This document shows, piece after piece, positions 54,037-62,710 of a DNA stretch of 64,000 nt. The stretch comes from Pseudoalteromonas fuliginea. GTDB lineage: Bacteria; Pseudomonadota; Gammaproteobacteria; Enterobacterales; Alteromonadaceae. Below the pieces are notes generated by a model that was not told the origin of the DNA, ran no database searches, and worked only from the letters and a program-made list of their open reading frames with translations. The position numbers and the translations under genes were made by a program. Location of the stretch: the NCBI RefSeq assembly GCF_000690055.1, contig NZ_JJNZ01000031.1, positions 25,502 through 89,501 on the forward strand, in the 5' to 3' direction. Within the stretch, counting starts at the first letter, position 1, and the number at the start of each line of letters is the position of its first letter.

Positions 54037-54453
54037 ATGAGAAAACACGATATGAGTAACGTAGTAAGAGTAGGGGTTGCGGTTATCATAAAGCATCAAA
54101 ACACAATTTTACTAGGTGAGCGCATTGGCGCGCATGGTGCTAATACATGGGCAACACCTGGTGGGCATTTAGAGTTTGGTGAAAGTGCTGAGCAATGTGC
54201 AATACGAGAAGTGTTTGAAGAAACAGGTTTAAAGGTAAGTAAAATTACTAAGCTTGATTTTACCAATGATATTTTTACAGCAGAGAACAAACACTATATT
54301 ACGTTGTATGTAAAAGCTGATTTTGAAGGCGGAGAGCCTGAGCTTAAAGAGCCTAATAAATGTTTAAAGTGGCGCTGGTGCGATATTAATAATCTACCAA
54401 CGCCGCTGTTTACATCACTAAAAAATTACTTATCTGAGGCTGTACTAGCCTAG
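54037..54453 (+). CDS. Nudix hydrolase, MutT/NUDT15-like
   Basis: 138 aa with a complete Nudix box GHLEFGESAEQCAIREVFEETGL (residues ~43-65, matching GX5EX7REUXEEXGU) and the upstream TWATPGG. It should hydrolyse a nucleoside diphosphate-linked compound such as an oxidised nucleotide or a CTP-type substrate. Start ATG 54037 or ATG 54052 (MSNVVRVGVAV); the latter gives the typical family length. Its stop codon directly abuts that of the convergent alginate lyase. Confidence 0.88.
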   Translation: MRKHDMSNVVRVGVAVIIKHQNTILLGERIGAHGANTWATPGGHLEFGESAEQCAIREVFEETGLKVSKITKLDFTNDIFTAENKHYITLYVKADFEGGEPELKEPNKCLKWRWCDINNLPTPLFTSLKNYLSEAVLA

Positions 54454-55551
54454 TTATTTTGTTGGCGGTGTCGCTGGGCTTAACGCTAGTTTACTAAAGC
54501 TTACTTGAGCGTAATCGCCATTTTGTTTATCTGTAGTCCAATCGCCAGTACCTAAACAACCTGGGTACCAAATACCTTTCGCGCTTTTAGTGCTACATTG
54601 GTTATAAGCGCCGGCTTTAAAGTAATGCCAATCTGCAGCGTAACCATGTGGGTGATCTTTTTCGTCCACTTTGCCATAAGCATCTACGTTATTACCTAAG
54701 TTAATAGAGTAGTTAACGTCTTCTTTGCCTTGTGCGCTAAATGTAAGGTGCATAACATTTTTATACACATTTACCGTGTAGCTAAATTCTTCACCTAGTG
54801 CAATACCGGCACTGCCAGGCTCGTTAGGGTTTTCCCATGTATTCCCCCAAACTGGGTAAGTAATGTCTGTACGGTCAGGATTGGTTTTAGCTAAGTTACG
54901 TTCGTAGTTCCAAAAAACTGAGCCTGTTTTGTGCCCTGGCCATTTTTTGTAATATATTTTAAGTGGCTCATTGCCCCAGCCATAACCAAGCTTGGTATCA
55001 ATAAGCGCTTGATCTTTACCTGCGTGAATTTGCCCTACAACAACAGAGTAAGCTGCTTTTTTATCAGGATCAGTTGCACGTAGCGCAACGTGATCTACTT
55101 TTAACGTTGCTTCCATTTTTCCACCAACAGAACCAAATCGGTCAGATAACGGATGTACAGCTAAAGCAAAGTTGTTTTTAGAGTGTTTAGTTTTAATTTT
55201 AGTATTTGATCCACGGATCATTTGTCTAAGTTCACTACGAGTATTAGTAGAGTTAGCACTTGTAAGCGCTTTATTAGGCGAGGTAAATACCATGTAGCCT
55301 TTATCATCAAGATAGAAAAAATCAGGGTGTGCGTAAGTCTGAATTTCTTCTACATCTATTTCATCAATTTTACCGTCGTTGTTTAAATCAACTGGTACAT
55401 TTATTTTCCAGTGTGATAAATCAAACTTTGTTGCAGGTACCGGCGCATCGCTTTGCTGATTAGTGCTTTGGGTACTTGAACAAGCCGTAAAAAGTAGAGG
55501 TGTGATAACGGCTAAAGCCGTAAGTTTAAATGTGGATGTATTTTTTATCAT
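54454..55551 (-). CDS. Alginate lyase, polysaccharide lyase family 7
   Basis: 365 aa, a lipoprotein-type signal (TALAVITPLLFTACSS, Cys ~23). PL7 motifs: TRSELRQM (~104-111, the R-(S/T)-E-(L/V)-R motif), VGQIHAG (~174-180, the QIH triplet with catalytic His) and HYFKAGAYNQC (~312-322, with catalytic Tyr). It cleaves alginate by beta-elimination; a QIH triplet is associated with lyases acting on polyguluronate. Start ATG 55551 is preferred over an earlier in-frame start, because it places the hydrophobic core correctly. The lyase stands alone without a nearby alginate operon. Confidence 0.92.
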   Translation of the reverse strand: MIKNTSTFKLTALAVITPLLFTACSSTQSTNQQSDAPVPATKFDLSHWKINVPVDLNNDGKIDEIDVEEIQTYAHPDFFYLDDKGYMVFTSPNKALTSANSTNTRSELRQMIRGSNTKIKTKHSKNNFALAVHPLSDRFGSVGGKMEATLKVDHVALRATDPDKKAAYSVVVGQIHAGKDQALIDTKLGYGWGNEPLKIYYKKWPGHKTGSVFWNYERNLAKTNPDRTDITYPVWGNTWENPNEPGSAGIALGEEFSYTVNVYKNVMHLTFSAQGKEDVNYSINLGNNVDAYGKVDEKDHPHGYAADWHYFKAGAYNQCSTKSAKGIWYPGCLGTGDWTTDKQNGDYAQVSFSKLALSPATPPTK

Positions 55552-55673
55552 TATTGTCTCTGTGTGATGAAGTAAAAATTGTGCGGTAAAGACATCGCTC
55601 AACTTCAATCTAACATACCAATTTAAAAATTAAAACTTACCAATTTTGTGTTTTTTATAATTAAACCTTATTT

Positions 55674-56627
55674 TTAAAGTTTATTTTGGTTAACCAGTTG
55701 GTGTTTTTTATTGCGTAATTTTTCTAAATACTTTCGTTGAGACTTTTTTATATGCTTAGCAATCCACTTTGTCATTTTAGGCGTAAGCTCTGGTACAAAG
55801 TTATGACCCATACCATCTATAATTTTTAACTTCGATTTTTTAATGAGTTTAGCCGTTTTTTCACCTTCAATAGATGGAAAAACTATATCGGCACTACCAT
55901 GAATAATTAACGTAGGCGCTTTTATTTTTTTTATTAACTGGGCTCTGTTTTTACTGGCTGCTATGGCTATTAGTTGGCGTTTATAGCCATTTTGATTATA
56001 TGAGCGGTCAATTATTTTAATTGCATGCTCTTTTAATAACTCTTCACTTTGTGGGTAAGCTGGGCTACCAATAAGTTGGTTTAAGTGAATGTTGTAGTTT
56101 ATAGCGGCACTGCGCGTTAGTGTTTTTGGTTGCAGTTTAGATACTTTTAAAAATACCTTTAAACTTTTTATTGTTGGCTTAAAAGTAGAGCTACTCGACA
56201 TTATTGTGGTTAAGCTAAGTACTTTCTTTTTATGTTTTGCTGCAATAATTTGGGCAATCATCCCACCCATTGATGCGCCAACTAAATGCGTTTTTTTTAT
56301 TTTAAGTGCAGCCATTAAGGCGAGTACATCATCAGCCATATCATCAAGCAGGTAAGGAATATTCGAGCGTATAGGTAAGTACTTACTTAACCATGTTTTA
56401 AATAAACTAGGATTTTTGTAATCATCTAAATGGCTAGATAACCCGACATCACGGTTATCAAATCTAATCGCTCTAAAGCCTTTTTTTACTAAACCATAAT
56501 AGAGCGAGTCTGGCCAAACTATCATTTGCGCCCCAAGCCCCATAATTAAAATAATAGCTGGTGCTGTTTTATCGCCTTCATCTTGGTAGCTGAGTTTAAT
56601 ACCTTTTTTAGTCTTAATAATAGCCAT
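55674..56627 (-). CDS. Alpha/beta hydrolase
   Basis: A 317-aa protein with the hydrolase fold: oxyanion area ILIMGLGAQM (~26-35), RFDNRDVGLSS (~54-64), nucleophile elbow GASMGGMIA (~115-123), Asp in HGSADIVFPS (~243-252), His in GMGHNFVPE (~270-278). The lysine-rich C-terminal tail extends past the fold. No signal peptide. Substrate unknown; lies 54 bp downstream of the binding-protein gene on the same strand. Confidence 0.88.
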   Translation of the reverse strand: MAIIKTKKGIKLSYQDEGDKTAPAIILIMGLGAQMIVWPDSLYYGLVKKGFRAIRFDNRDVGLSSHLDDYKNPSLFKTWLSKYLPIRSNIPYLLDDMADDVLALMAALKIKKTHLVGASMGGMIAQIIAAKHKKKVLSLTTIMSSSSTFKPTIKSLKVFLKVSKLQPKTLTRSAAINYNIHLNQLIGSPAYPQSEELLKEHAIKIIDRSYNQNGYKRQLIAIAASKNRAQLIKKIKAPTLIIHGSADIVFPSIEGEKTAKLIKKSKLKIIDGMGHNFVPELTPKMTKWIAKHIKKSQRKYLEKLRNKKHQLVNQNKL

Positions 56628-56681
56628 GGCAAAGTGAGTGTTAGCAAGCTTTGTGAGGAGTATAGGGCAGCTTTATTACAT

Positions 56682-57446
56682 TTAATTTATGGTAGGTGGG
56701 AGGGGGAGTTGCCATTTTTTTAAAATAGCTTGGTACTTGCCATTTACCTTTAGCGTTTTTAGCCCTTTTGATATTGCGATGGCTGTTTGTTCATCAAACT
56801 GGTTATTAGTAGCAAGATAGAGGGTTGAAGGAAAATCAGTTAAATGAACTCGTTTAGCTATTAAGCTAGGATCAAGCCCGGACATTTTTAGTTCATTATT
56901 TAAAGTAAGTGTATTCACTACAACAAAATCGATACGTTTTTTGTAGAGCATTTGCCATAGCTGCTGATAATAACTAACTAAGATTAAATTTTTGTCTTCT
57001 TCGAAACCCATATCTTTTAAATATTTGGCGCTCGTATAACCGCGAATGGTTGCTACTTTGTAAAATTTGGCGTGATTTAAATGGCTAATATTATCTTTAT
57101 GATCTTTTAAACTAACTAAGTACGCATCTGTAAAGTATATCGCACCTAACCATTTAAATTGATTTTGCCTAACAGGGGTTTTTAAAAAAGAGAGCATAAT
57201 AGTATTAGGGTTGGTTTTTAATTCATGGGAAGCACGCGCCATAGGCATTATTTCAAACTTCGCGTTTAGCTTAGCTTCTCTTAATACTGCTTTAGCTATA
57301 TCTACCGAGGCTCCGTCTGCTTCACCGTTTTCGTTTTGAAAATGATAAGGGTGTAAATCTTCGGCAATAAAGGTAAGTGGACTAGTTGCGTTTACCGTAC
57401 TACAAAACATAAATACAAAGGCATTAACTACAATACGCAAATACAT
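56682..57446 (-). CDS. Orphan periplasmic solute-binding protein (family 3)
   Basis: 254 aa with signal peptide (MYLRIVVNAFVFMFCSTVNA). The fold matches family 3 binding proteins of amino-acid transporters: FIAEDLHPYHFQNENGEADG near the start (~26-45), then AKAVLREA and YFTDAYLVS. No permease or ATPase gene is nearby, so it may be a receptor-linked or enzyme-associated sensor rather than part of an importer. Confidence 0.85.
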   Translation of the reverse strand: MYLRIVVNAFVFMFCSTVNATSPLTFIAEDLHPYHFQNENGEADGASVDIAKAVLREAKLNAKFEIMPMARASHELKTNPNTIMLSFLKTPVRQNQFKWLGAIYFTDAYLVSLKDHKDNISHLNHAKFYKVATIRGYTSAKYLKDMGFEEDKNLILVSYYQQLWQMLYKKRIDFVVVNTLTLNNELKMSGLDPSLIAKRVHLTDFPSTLYLATNNQFDEQTAIAISKGLKTLKVNGKYQAILKKWQLPLPPTIN

Positions 57447-57543
57447 AGCAATAATCTTTTTAACTACAATGTCTTGAGTTTAAAGACTCTTGTCTGAAAT
57501 ATATACTCAAATGTATGAAATAAGTAAATTTTATATTGTAGGT

Positions 57544-58548
57544 TTATTTACCTATTTGCATTTTAAAATATTTAATAGGGCTATATGAGTACCAGCGTTT
57601 AAATGCCCGATTAAACGAACTCTGATCTTTAAAGCCGAGTGATAAAGCTAAATTGGCTAAGGATTGTGTTCCTATTAATAAGGGAATACGTCTTTTACGC
57701 TCTTGTTCGAGTAATATTGCAAAGGATGTTTGCTCTAGCTTTAAATGCCGTTGAAGGGTCCTTGGCGTGATATTTAGCGCATTTGCAGTACGTATTAAGT
57801 CGCACTCTTGCAAGTCGGTTTTTACCATAAGCATATGGTTAATTTTTTCGCTTACATGTTGCTGGCTTTTAAAGTTAGAAAGCTGCTGCTCTGATATTTG
57901 CCTAAGTGCTAAGTGAACTGCTGCGTTATCGGTTTTAAATGGCAGGGTTAAATAACTACTCGGGAATGAAATTTCATTGTACTTAGCGTTTATGCTTACA
58001 GGGCAATTAAACCACGTAGCCAATGTATTTAAATGTTCTTTTGAGTAGTGATGCGTAAAACATATTGAACTAGGAGATAGTTTGGAGTTAAGTAATTGAC
58101 GTATTACACATACCCAAGCAGTCATATTACGCAAAATAACCTGTTCGTTACAACTTGGATGCGGTAGCCAGCGAATAATTGCAATATCGCCGAGCTGCTC
58201 AAATTGTGATTTACCTATGTCAGCGACCAAACTGTCATAATTTAAAAGTACCTGTATAGCACTGGCTAAACTATCGCTTGATTCTATTAAGTAACCTAAA
58301 ATTCCAAAATTTGCTGTGCGAATATGCTGCCCAAACTTAAAGCCGAACAGGGGATCGTTAAGTGTTTTTTGTGAATATTCAAGTAATGCGTTGTAACTTG
58401 TTAAGGTAATACGAGGTGCGAATTGTCGTGCTTTATTATCACTGTACTCATTAAACTTGATGGCCTTCAAAGCCACTTCATTGGCTATACCTTGGCTTTG
58501 TAAGTAATCAAGAGTACTTGAAAAGTAATGATCAGCAAGTGAGTACAT
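57544..58548 (-). CDS. AraC-family transcriptional regulator (OruR-like)
   Basis: 334 aa: N-terminal Arabinose_bd-type domain (~15-205) and C-terminal AraC helix-turn-helix pair (LIRTANALNITPRTLQRHLK ~255-275; LANLALSLGFKDQSSFNRAF ~298-317). Typical of OruR-like activators of amino-acid, lipid or aromatic catabolism. It lies upstream of the binding-protein gene with a ~100 bp gap and is divergent from the SRPBCC/hydroxylase pair across repeat B copy 3. The target is open. Confidence 0.88.
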   Translation of the reverse strand: MYSLADHYFSSTLDYLQSQGIANEVALKAIKFNEYSDNKARQFAPRITLTSYNALLEYSQKTLNDPLFGFKFGQHIRTANFGILGYLIESSDSLASAIQVLLNYDSLVADIGKSQFEQLGDIAIIRWLPHPSCNEQVILRNMTAWVCVIRQLLNSKLSPSSICFTHHYSKEHLNTLATWFNCPVSINAKYNEISFPSSYLTLPFKTDNAAVHLALRQISEQQLSNFKSQQHVSEKINHMLMVKTDLQECDLIRTANALNITPRTLQRHLKLEQTSFAILLEQERKRRIPLLIGTQSLANLALSLGFKDQSSFNRAFKRWYSYSPIKYFKMQIGK

Positions 58549-58611
58549 TTGTCGTCTAAAGCTAAAAAATGGTCGTGTATGAGCAAGTCTGCCATGTAAA
58601 ATTTTATTATG

Positions 58612-58921
58612 CTAGGACCTATTGACCTTTGGGGATTAAAGTTTGTTCTATTTAGGGGGAATTTAATCGCAGCGCGAGGTTTGTAACCTAAAAGGCTAAG
58701 TACCTACTCATGTGTTACCGATCTGGCTTACATCCTAAAAGCTGAGCAAAGTTCTGTATCCTGCTACCGCCCCTAGGACGAACTCAAGGGGAGATCATGT
58801 TTGGTATTTATACTGCGTTATCGTCTATTTATGGGAAATAACCACACAACATGGGCGCAGCCTTGCCTAAAAACCAAGCATACGGCTGCAAATTTAACTT
58901 AGAAAGATAAACGGGCCCTAG
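58612..58921. mobile_element. CTAG-bounded miniature elements, family B copy 3 (two side by side)
   Basis: CTAG at 58612-58615, 58773-58776 and 58918-58921. Read on the minus strand, the second unit (58777-58917) begins GGCCCGTTTATCTTTC and has the B core GGTTTTTAGGCAAGGC, then GGTTATTTCCCATAAATAGA and CGATAACGCAG. It aligns with copy 2 (14754-14881) over most of its length. The first unit (58616-58772) begins GACCTATTGACCTTTGG and shares AGGTTTGTAACCTAAAAGGC (inverted) with copy 1. No coding capacity. Confidence 0.7.
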
Positions 58922-58946
58922 GTGAATAATTTTTAAGGTTATAGCA

Positions 58947-59393
58947 GTGATATTAATAAATTTAAAACAAAACCTTGCGGCTCCTCCCACTGAAATAATT
59001 AATGTGTTGCTTGATCATGAACGTTTAAATAGGTTTTTTAACGCTCAATTTTTATTATTGAAACCGCAAAATTGCGGGCAGATAAGCGGCGGAAAAGGAG
59101 CCGTGAGGCAAGTTAGAACATCAGGGTATACTTTTACTGAGCAAGTTATAAGTGCTAGTGATAATCACATTTGCTATCAAATTGTGGGCAATAAGCCTGT
59201 GGCTGCTCATCAAGGTGATATTTATTTAACTGTTATCGAAAAGCAGGCATTTATCTCTACTGAGCTTACTTATTCTATACAGTGTATTTCACCTTGGTGG
59301 ATGCCCAGTTTTATACTTAAATTTTTCATTAAAAATGATATTAAAAACGCACTTACAAAATTAGAGCGCTATTTTAAGGAGTGCACAACATGA
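58947..59393 (+). CDS. SRPBCC/polyketide-cyclase-fold protein
   Basis: 148 aa starting at GTG 58947 with AAGGTTATAGCA upstream. Sequence pattern suits a helix-grip (SRPBCC) fold: N-terminal PPTEIINVLLDHERLNRFF (~13-31), glycine-rich loop ISGGKGAVRQV (~46-56), and a long C-terminal helix. Its last codons overlap the start of the fatty-acid-hydroxylase-like gene (ATGA), so the pair is coupled. It may bind a lipid or hydrophobic ligand for that enzyme, which is inference. Confidence 0.7.
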   Translation: MILINLKQNLAAPPTEIINVLLDHERLNRFFNAQFLLLKPQNCGQISGGKGAVRQVRTSGYTFTEQVISASDNHICYQIVGNKPVAAHQGDIYLTVIEKQAFISTELTYSIQCISPWWMPSFILKFFIKNDIKNALTKLERYFKECTT

Positions 59394-60208
59394 GTGTTGA
59401 AATTATTTTACTTGCCTTAAGCCCTGTATTTTTAACCTTTGTAGTATTTGAATTTATAGCGTTTAGGCGTTATTACAGTATAAAAGACAGCCTAGCTAAT
59501 ACGGTTTTGGCTTTAATGCATCAAGGAGCAGATGCGCTTTCATTAATTATACTCATGCCGTTTTTTTATTGGCTTTACGGATACCGCTTGTTTGATATAG
59601 AGCTTTCTGTATTTTCTATTTTATGTGCTTTTTTACTGCAAGACTTTTTGTACTATTGGTTTCATAAAGCATCACATCATATTCATTGGTTATGGGCGGC
59701 GCATGTCGTACACCATAGTTCTACTAAAATGAATTTTACTACCGCGTTTAGGCAAAGCTTAATGTATCCCTTGGTGGGCATGTGGATATTTTGGTTACCT
59801 ATGATGTTGATCGGGTTTGACCCAATGACAGTCCTAACTGTTGTGGCGCTCAACTTGGCGTATCAGTTTTTTGTGCATACACAAATAGTGAATAAGCTTG
59901 GTTGGTTTGAAAAGGTGTTTAATACACCTTCTCATCACAGAGTGCATCATGCAATTAATGCAGGCTACCTGGATAAAAATTTTGCGGGTGTATTAATTAT
60001 TTGGGATAAATTATTTGGCACCTTTGTTGAGGAAGACCCAAATAAAACCTGTAAATATGGCATCGTAGGACAGTTAAAGACTAACAACCCATTTAAAATA
60101 ACATTTCACCAATGGGACTATTTGATAAAAAGCATTTATAGAGTAAAAGGCATTAAAGCAAAGCTAAACGTTTTATTTGGTTACCCCACATGCTCTCGTA
60201 AATCCTAA
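59390..60208 (+). CDS. Fatty-acid hydroxylase / sterol desaturase superfamily membrane protein
   Basis: 272 aa, with three to four hydrophobic segments. Histidine clusters that bind a di-iron centre are visible: HKASHH (~91-96), HVVHHS (~107-112), HTQIV with HH (~163), and SHHRVHH (~184-190). Family members hydroxylate or desaturate lipids and sterols or cleave ether lipids. Start ATG 59390 with AAGGAG upstream is preferred over the GTG nine bases earlier. Partner gene is the SRPBCC protein. Its stop directly abuts the convergent gene at 60209. Confidence 0.88.
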   Translation: MSVEIILLALSPVFLTFVVFEFIAFRRYYSIKDSLANTVLALMHQGADALSLIILMPFFYWLYGYRLFDIELSVFSILCAFLLQDFLYYWFHKASHHIHWLWAAHVVHHSSTKMNFTTAFRQSLMYPLVGMWIFWLPMMLIGFDPMTVLTVVALNLAYQFFVHTQIVNKLGWFEKVFNTPSHHRVHHAINAGYLDKNFAGVLIIWDKLFGTFVEEDPNKTCKYGIVGQLKTNNPFKITFHQWDYLIKSIYRVKGIKAKLNVLFGYPTCSRKS

Positions 60209-60583
60209 CTATTTTTTACTTCTTGGTGCGCCTAGTAGAATAAAAGTATGGCAAATACATACAGACAAAAACGCGCTAATGCCAAGTGCACCGCCATAGC
60301 CATCGAGCCTTGGAACTAAATACTCAAAGAGTATTGAAAAAATAATGGCTGAGTTAGTTACAGTATATATACCAAAGCGATGTGGGGCGCTCATGCCTAT
60401 AAATGTGCCGCCAAAAAACACAATGCTGTAAAGCTCAGGGTTTAAGTTAAGCACGCTAAGAAGTAGATAGGCAACAATGGAAAGCGCAGCTGATGCTCTT
60501 ATGGCATCAAAGCGATTATGTTTTGCTAAAAAAAACGTTAAAAATGCCCCTAGCAGCGCAATTAACGGATATTCAAGGCTCAT
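60209..60583 (-). CDS. Small membrane protein, second of a tandem paralogous pair
   Basis: 124 aa with about four hydrophobic helices. Unrecognised family. Its middle and end (GGTFIGMSAP, then YGGALGISAFLSV) align with the upstream gene's GSFAGMCST and FGGKLGGVAFASV, so the two are likely paralogues that arose by duplication. Start ATG 60583 overlaps the stop of the upstream gene by 4 bp. A heteromeric membrane complex is plausible. Confidence 0.65.
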   Translation of the reverse strand: MSLEYPLIALLGAFLTFFLAKHNRFDAIRASAALSIVAYLLLSVLNLNPELYSIVFFGGTFIGMSAPHRFGIYTVTNSAIIFSILFEYLVPRLDGYGGALGISAFLSVCICHTFILLGAPRSKK

Positions 60584-60948
60584 AATACAATCCCTTTAGC
60601 TAATACAAATATTGCAACACTTGCAAAAGCAACACCACCTAACTTGCCGCCAAAACCAGTAAATAAGTTCATAGTAAGCACATACAAACTAGCACCTATA
60701 AGCGAGATAATTACAATCTCCCAATAACTAGTAATTAAATTAGTCGAGCACATGCCAGCAAAACTACCGGCATAAATAGCAGCATAAGGGTGATTTTTAA
60801 CGTTTTTAGGAAACGGTATAAACGAGCCAATGAGCCCAGTTAATGCGGCCGAAATCACTAATGGAACATTAAATGTTGTATGCATCACAAAGCAGGATAT
60901 AAAACCCATAAAAAAAGTGATGAATTTTAAAGATAAGAATTTAATCAT
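60580..60948 (-). CDS. Small membrane protein, first of a tandem paralogous pair
   Basis: 122 aa with about four hydrophobic segments and no recognised family. Contains GSFAGMCST (~67-75) and FGGKLGGVAFASV (~100-112), matched in the downstream gene. The pair forms a two-gene operon; a fused homologue would be expected if they act as halves of one transporter, but I cannot test that here. Confidence 0.65.
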   Translation of the reverse strand: MIKFLSLKFITFFMGFISCFVMHTTFNVPLVISAALTGLIGSFIPFPKNVKNHPYAAIYAGSFAGMCSTNLITSYWEIVIISLIGASLYVLTMNLFTGFGGKLGGVAFASVAIFVLAKGIVL

Positions 60949-61161
60949 AGTCCACGCATTTTAAAGTAACCCTTTTTGGTTTTAAAGCACTGCCTGCAAA
61001 TATAATTGCATAAGTATTCACTAACTTTAATAAGGTTGTTTATTAATCATTTTGAAAGTATTAAATATGCTTAATTATATGGCTGTTAATGTTCTATAAA
61101 TTAAGATTTATGTATAATGCGGGTAATTTAGTATATTAAAAGAGTTAACCAAGGGTAATTT

Positions 61162-61581
61162 ATGTCTAACTGTTTGCATTTAGCTATTCCAGCTGGTGAT
61201 TTAAAAGTCACTAAAGCATTTTATTGTGACGTACTTGGTTGTAAAACCGGTAATAGTGAAGAGGGTCGCTGGGTTGATATCGACTTTTGGGGTAACGAGT
61301 TAACATTGCATCAAAGTGTTGAGCGTCTTCCTACAGTGCGCCACGACGTAGATATGGGCGCTGTAGCTGTACCGCATTTTGGTATTCATTTATCAGAAAC
61401 CGACTTTAACGCGTTAAAAGTACGAATACAAAGTGCGGGTATAGAGTATCTTGATAAACCTTACCGTCGCTTTATTGGTGATGAGTTTGAGCAAGAAACA
61501 TTCTTTATTGAAGATCCAAATGGCAATGTACTTGAAATGAAAACCATGGTTAACCCAGAGGTTTTATTTAAAAAAGTATAG
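61162..61581 (+). CDS. VOC-superfamily (glyoxalase/bleomycin-resistance-like) protein
   Basis: 139 aa, one vicinal-oxygen-chelate domain: LHLAIPAGDLKVTKAFYCDV (~5-24), FWGNELTLHQ (~43-52) and the C-terminal FFIEDPNGNVLEMK (~112-125), with His and Glu metal ligands. Related to many dioxygenases, lyases and thiol transferases; substrate unknown. Followed by a terminator that also serves yqhC. Confidence 0.88.
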   Translation: MSNCLHLAIPAGDLKVTKAFYCDVLGCKTGNSEEGRWVDIDFWGNELTLHQSVERLPTVRHDVDMGAVAVPHFGIHLSETDFNALKVRIQSAGIEYLDKPYRRFIGDEFEQETFFIEDPNGNVLEMKTMVNPEVLFKKV

Positions 61582-61600
61582 TTTTTCACTCGTGCTATTT

Positions 61601-61624
61601 AAAGCCACTTTTTATAGTGGCTTT
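61601..61624. terminator. Bidirectional terminator between the VOC gene and yqhC
   Basis: AAAGCCACT / AGTGGCTTT 9-bp perfect stem with a 6-base loop, T-rich beyond the plus arm; lies between convergent genes. Confidence 0.8.
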
Positions 61625-61632
61625 TTTGTGGG

Positions 61633-62538
61633 CTAGCTATGTAGCTGAGTTAATACTTCGCTAGGTGTTTTATTAAAGTGGCGTTTAAACTCACGGCTAA
61701 ACTGTGATGGACTGGTATAACCTACTCTTAACGCGGCTTCATTGGCTTTACTGCCGCTGGCAGTAATGAGTTCTTTTGCTTTAGCCAAGCGTACTTTTTT
61801 TAGATACTGTAGAGGGGATTCAAAGGTAATTTGCTTAAAGGCGCGATGAAACGACGATACACTCATGTTTACATCTTCCGCCAAACCTTCAACAGTTATT
61901 TGGTTTGCATAACTACTGTGCATAGTGGAGAGCGTACGTGCTATGCGAGCATAATGCCCATCATGCATCGCAAGGCCTATTAAAGTGTTGCCTTGAGGGC
62001 CGCAGAGTACGCGATATACCAATTCTTTTACTATATCTTCGCCAAATATTTCTGCCTCAAGTGGGTTATTTAAAACAGTCAATAGCCGATGGGTAATGAG
62101 CTCCATTGCTGTATCTAGAGTTGCCGACTGCACTGCGCCAATTTGTGCTGACGACGATGACGCTGAAAGAGGCTTATGCTGCATTATTTGATTAACGAGT
62201 TTGTGTAGCATTGCAGGGTTTATATCTATGGCAATGCCCATAACGGGTAAATCGTTATCAGTAAATGCTTCACACTCTAATGGCACCGGTACGCCAAGGA
62301 CTAAGTAGTCCCCTGCACCGTATCTTATTTGATGTCCAGGAAAGTGAATTATTTTATGACCCTGTCCAACAATAATAATACCTGAGTTATATATAAGCGG
62401 CTGACGCGGCGAGCTTTTAGTTGCTCGATGAAAATACACGCCTGGAATAATAGTTTCCATGGTGCCTTCAAAGCTGAGTAATTGATTATGCTCGGCGTAT
62501 TGTTGCAACATATTGGCTATGGTGGGCATAAAAGGCAT
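61633..62538 (-). CDS. yqhC: AraC-family regulator YqhC-like
   Basis: About 301 aa: N-terminal AraC_N cupin-like domain (~25-185, IIPGVYFHRATKSSPRQPL, IIIVGQGHK, YGAGDYLVLGVPVP) and two C-terminal helix-turn-helix units (VEGLAEDVNMSVSSFHRAFK; ANEAALRVGYTSPSQFSREF). Start is uncertain: TTG 62571, ATG 62538 and ATG 62529 are in frame. It is divergent from the YqhD-like aldehyde reductase, the arrangement known from E. coli, where YqhC activates yqhD on electrophile or aldehyde stress. Confidence 0.85.
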   Translation of the reverse strand: MPFMPTIANMLQQYAEHNQLLSFEGTMETIIPGVYFHRATKSSPRQPLIYNSGIIIVGQGHKIIHFPGHQIRYGAGDYLVLGVPVPLECEAFTDNDLPVMGIAIDINPAMLHKLVNQIMQHKPLSASSSSAQIGAVQSATLDTAMELITHRLLTVLNNPLEAEIFGEDIVKELVYRVLCGPQGNTLIGLAMHDGHYARIARTLSTMHSSYANQITVEGLAEDVNMSVSSFHRAFKQITFESPLQYLKKVRLAKAKELITASGSKANEAALRVGYTSPSQFSREFKRHFNKTPSEVLTQLHS

Positions 62539-62626
62539 CTTTAATTGAGTGTATTTTACGTAAAATAACAACGTTGATAGTTTTAGGCAAGCTTTTGCGA
62601 GTTATTGGGCTTTTTTTATGTTTGTT

Positions 62627-62656
62627 TTGCCATTAATATGCACACATCGATACTTT
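62627..62656 (+). promoter_or_regulatory. Candidate yqhD promoter
   Basis: TTGCCA (62627-62632) and TACTTT (62651-62656) separated by 18 bp, 55 bp before the yqhD start, whose ribosome-binding site is TAGGAG. A plausible sigma-70 pair; not confirmed. Confidence 0.35.
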
Positions 62657-62710
62657 ATTAGGTAACTAAGTAAAGTACTCAGCAATTAACCGTCACCTAG
62701 GAGCAAAATA

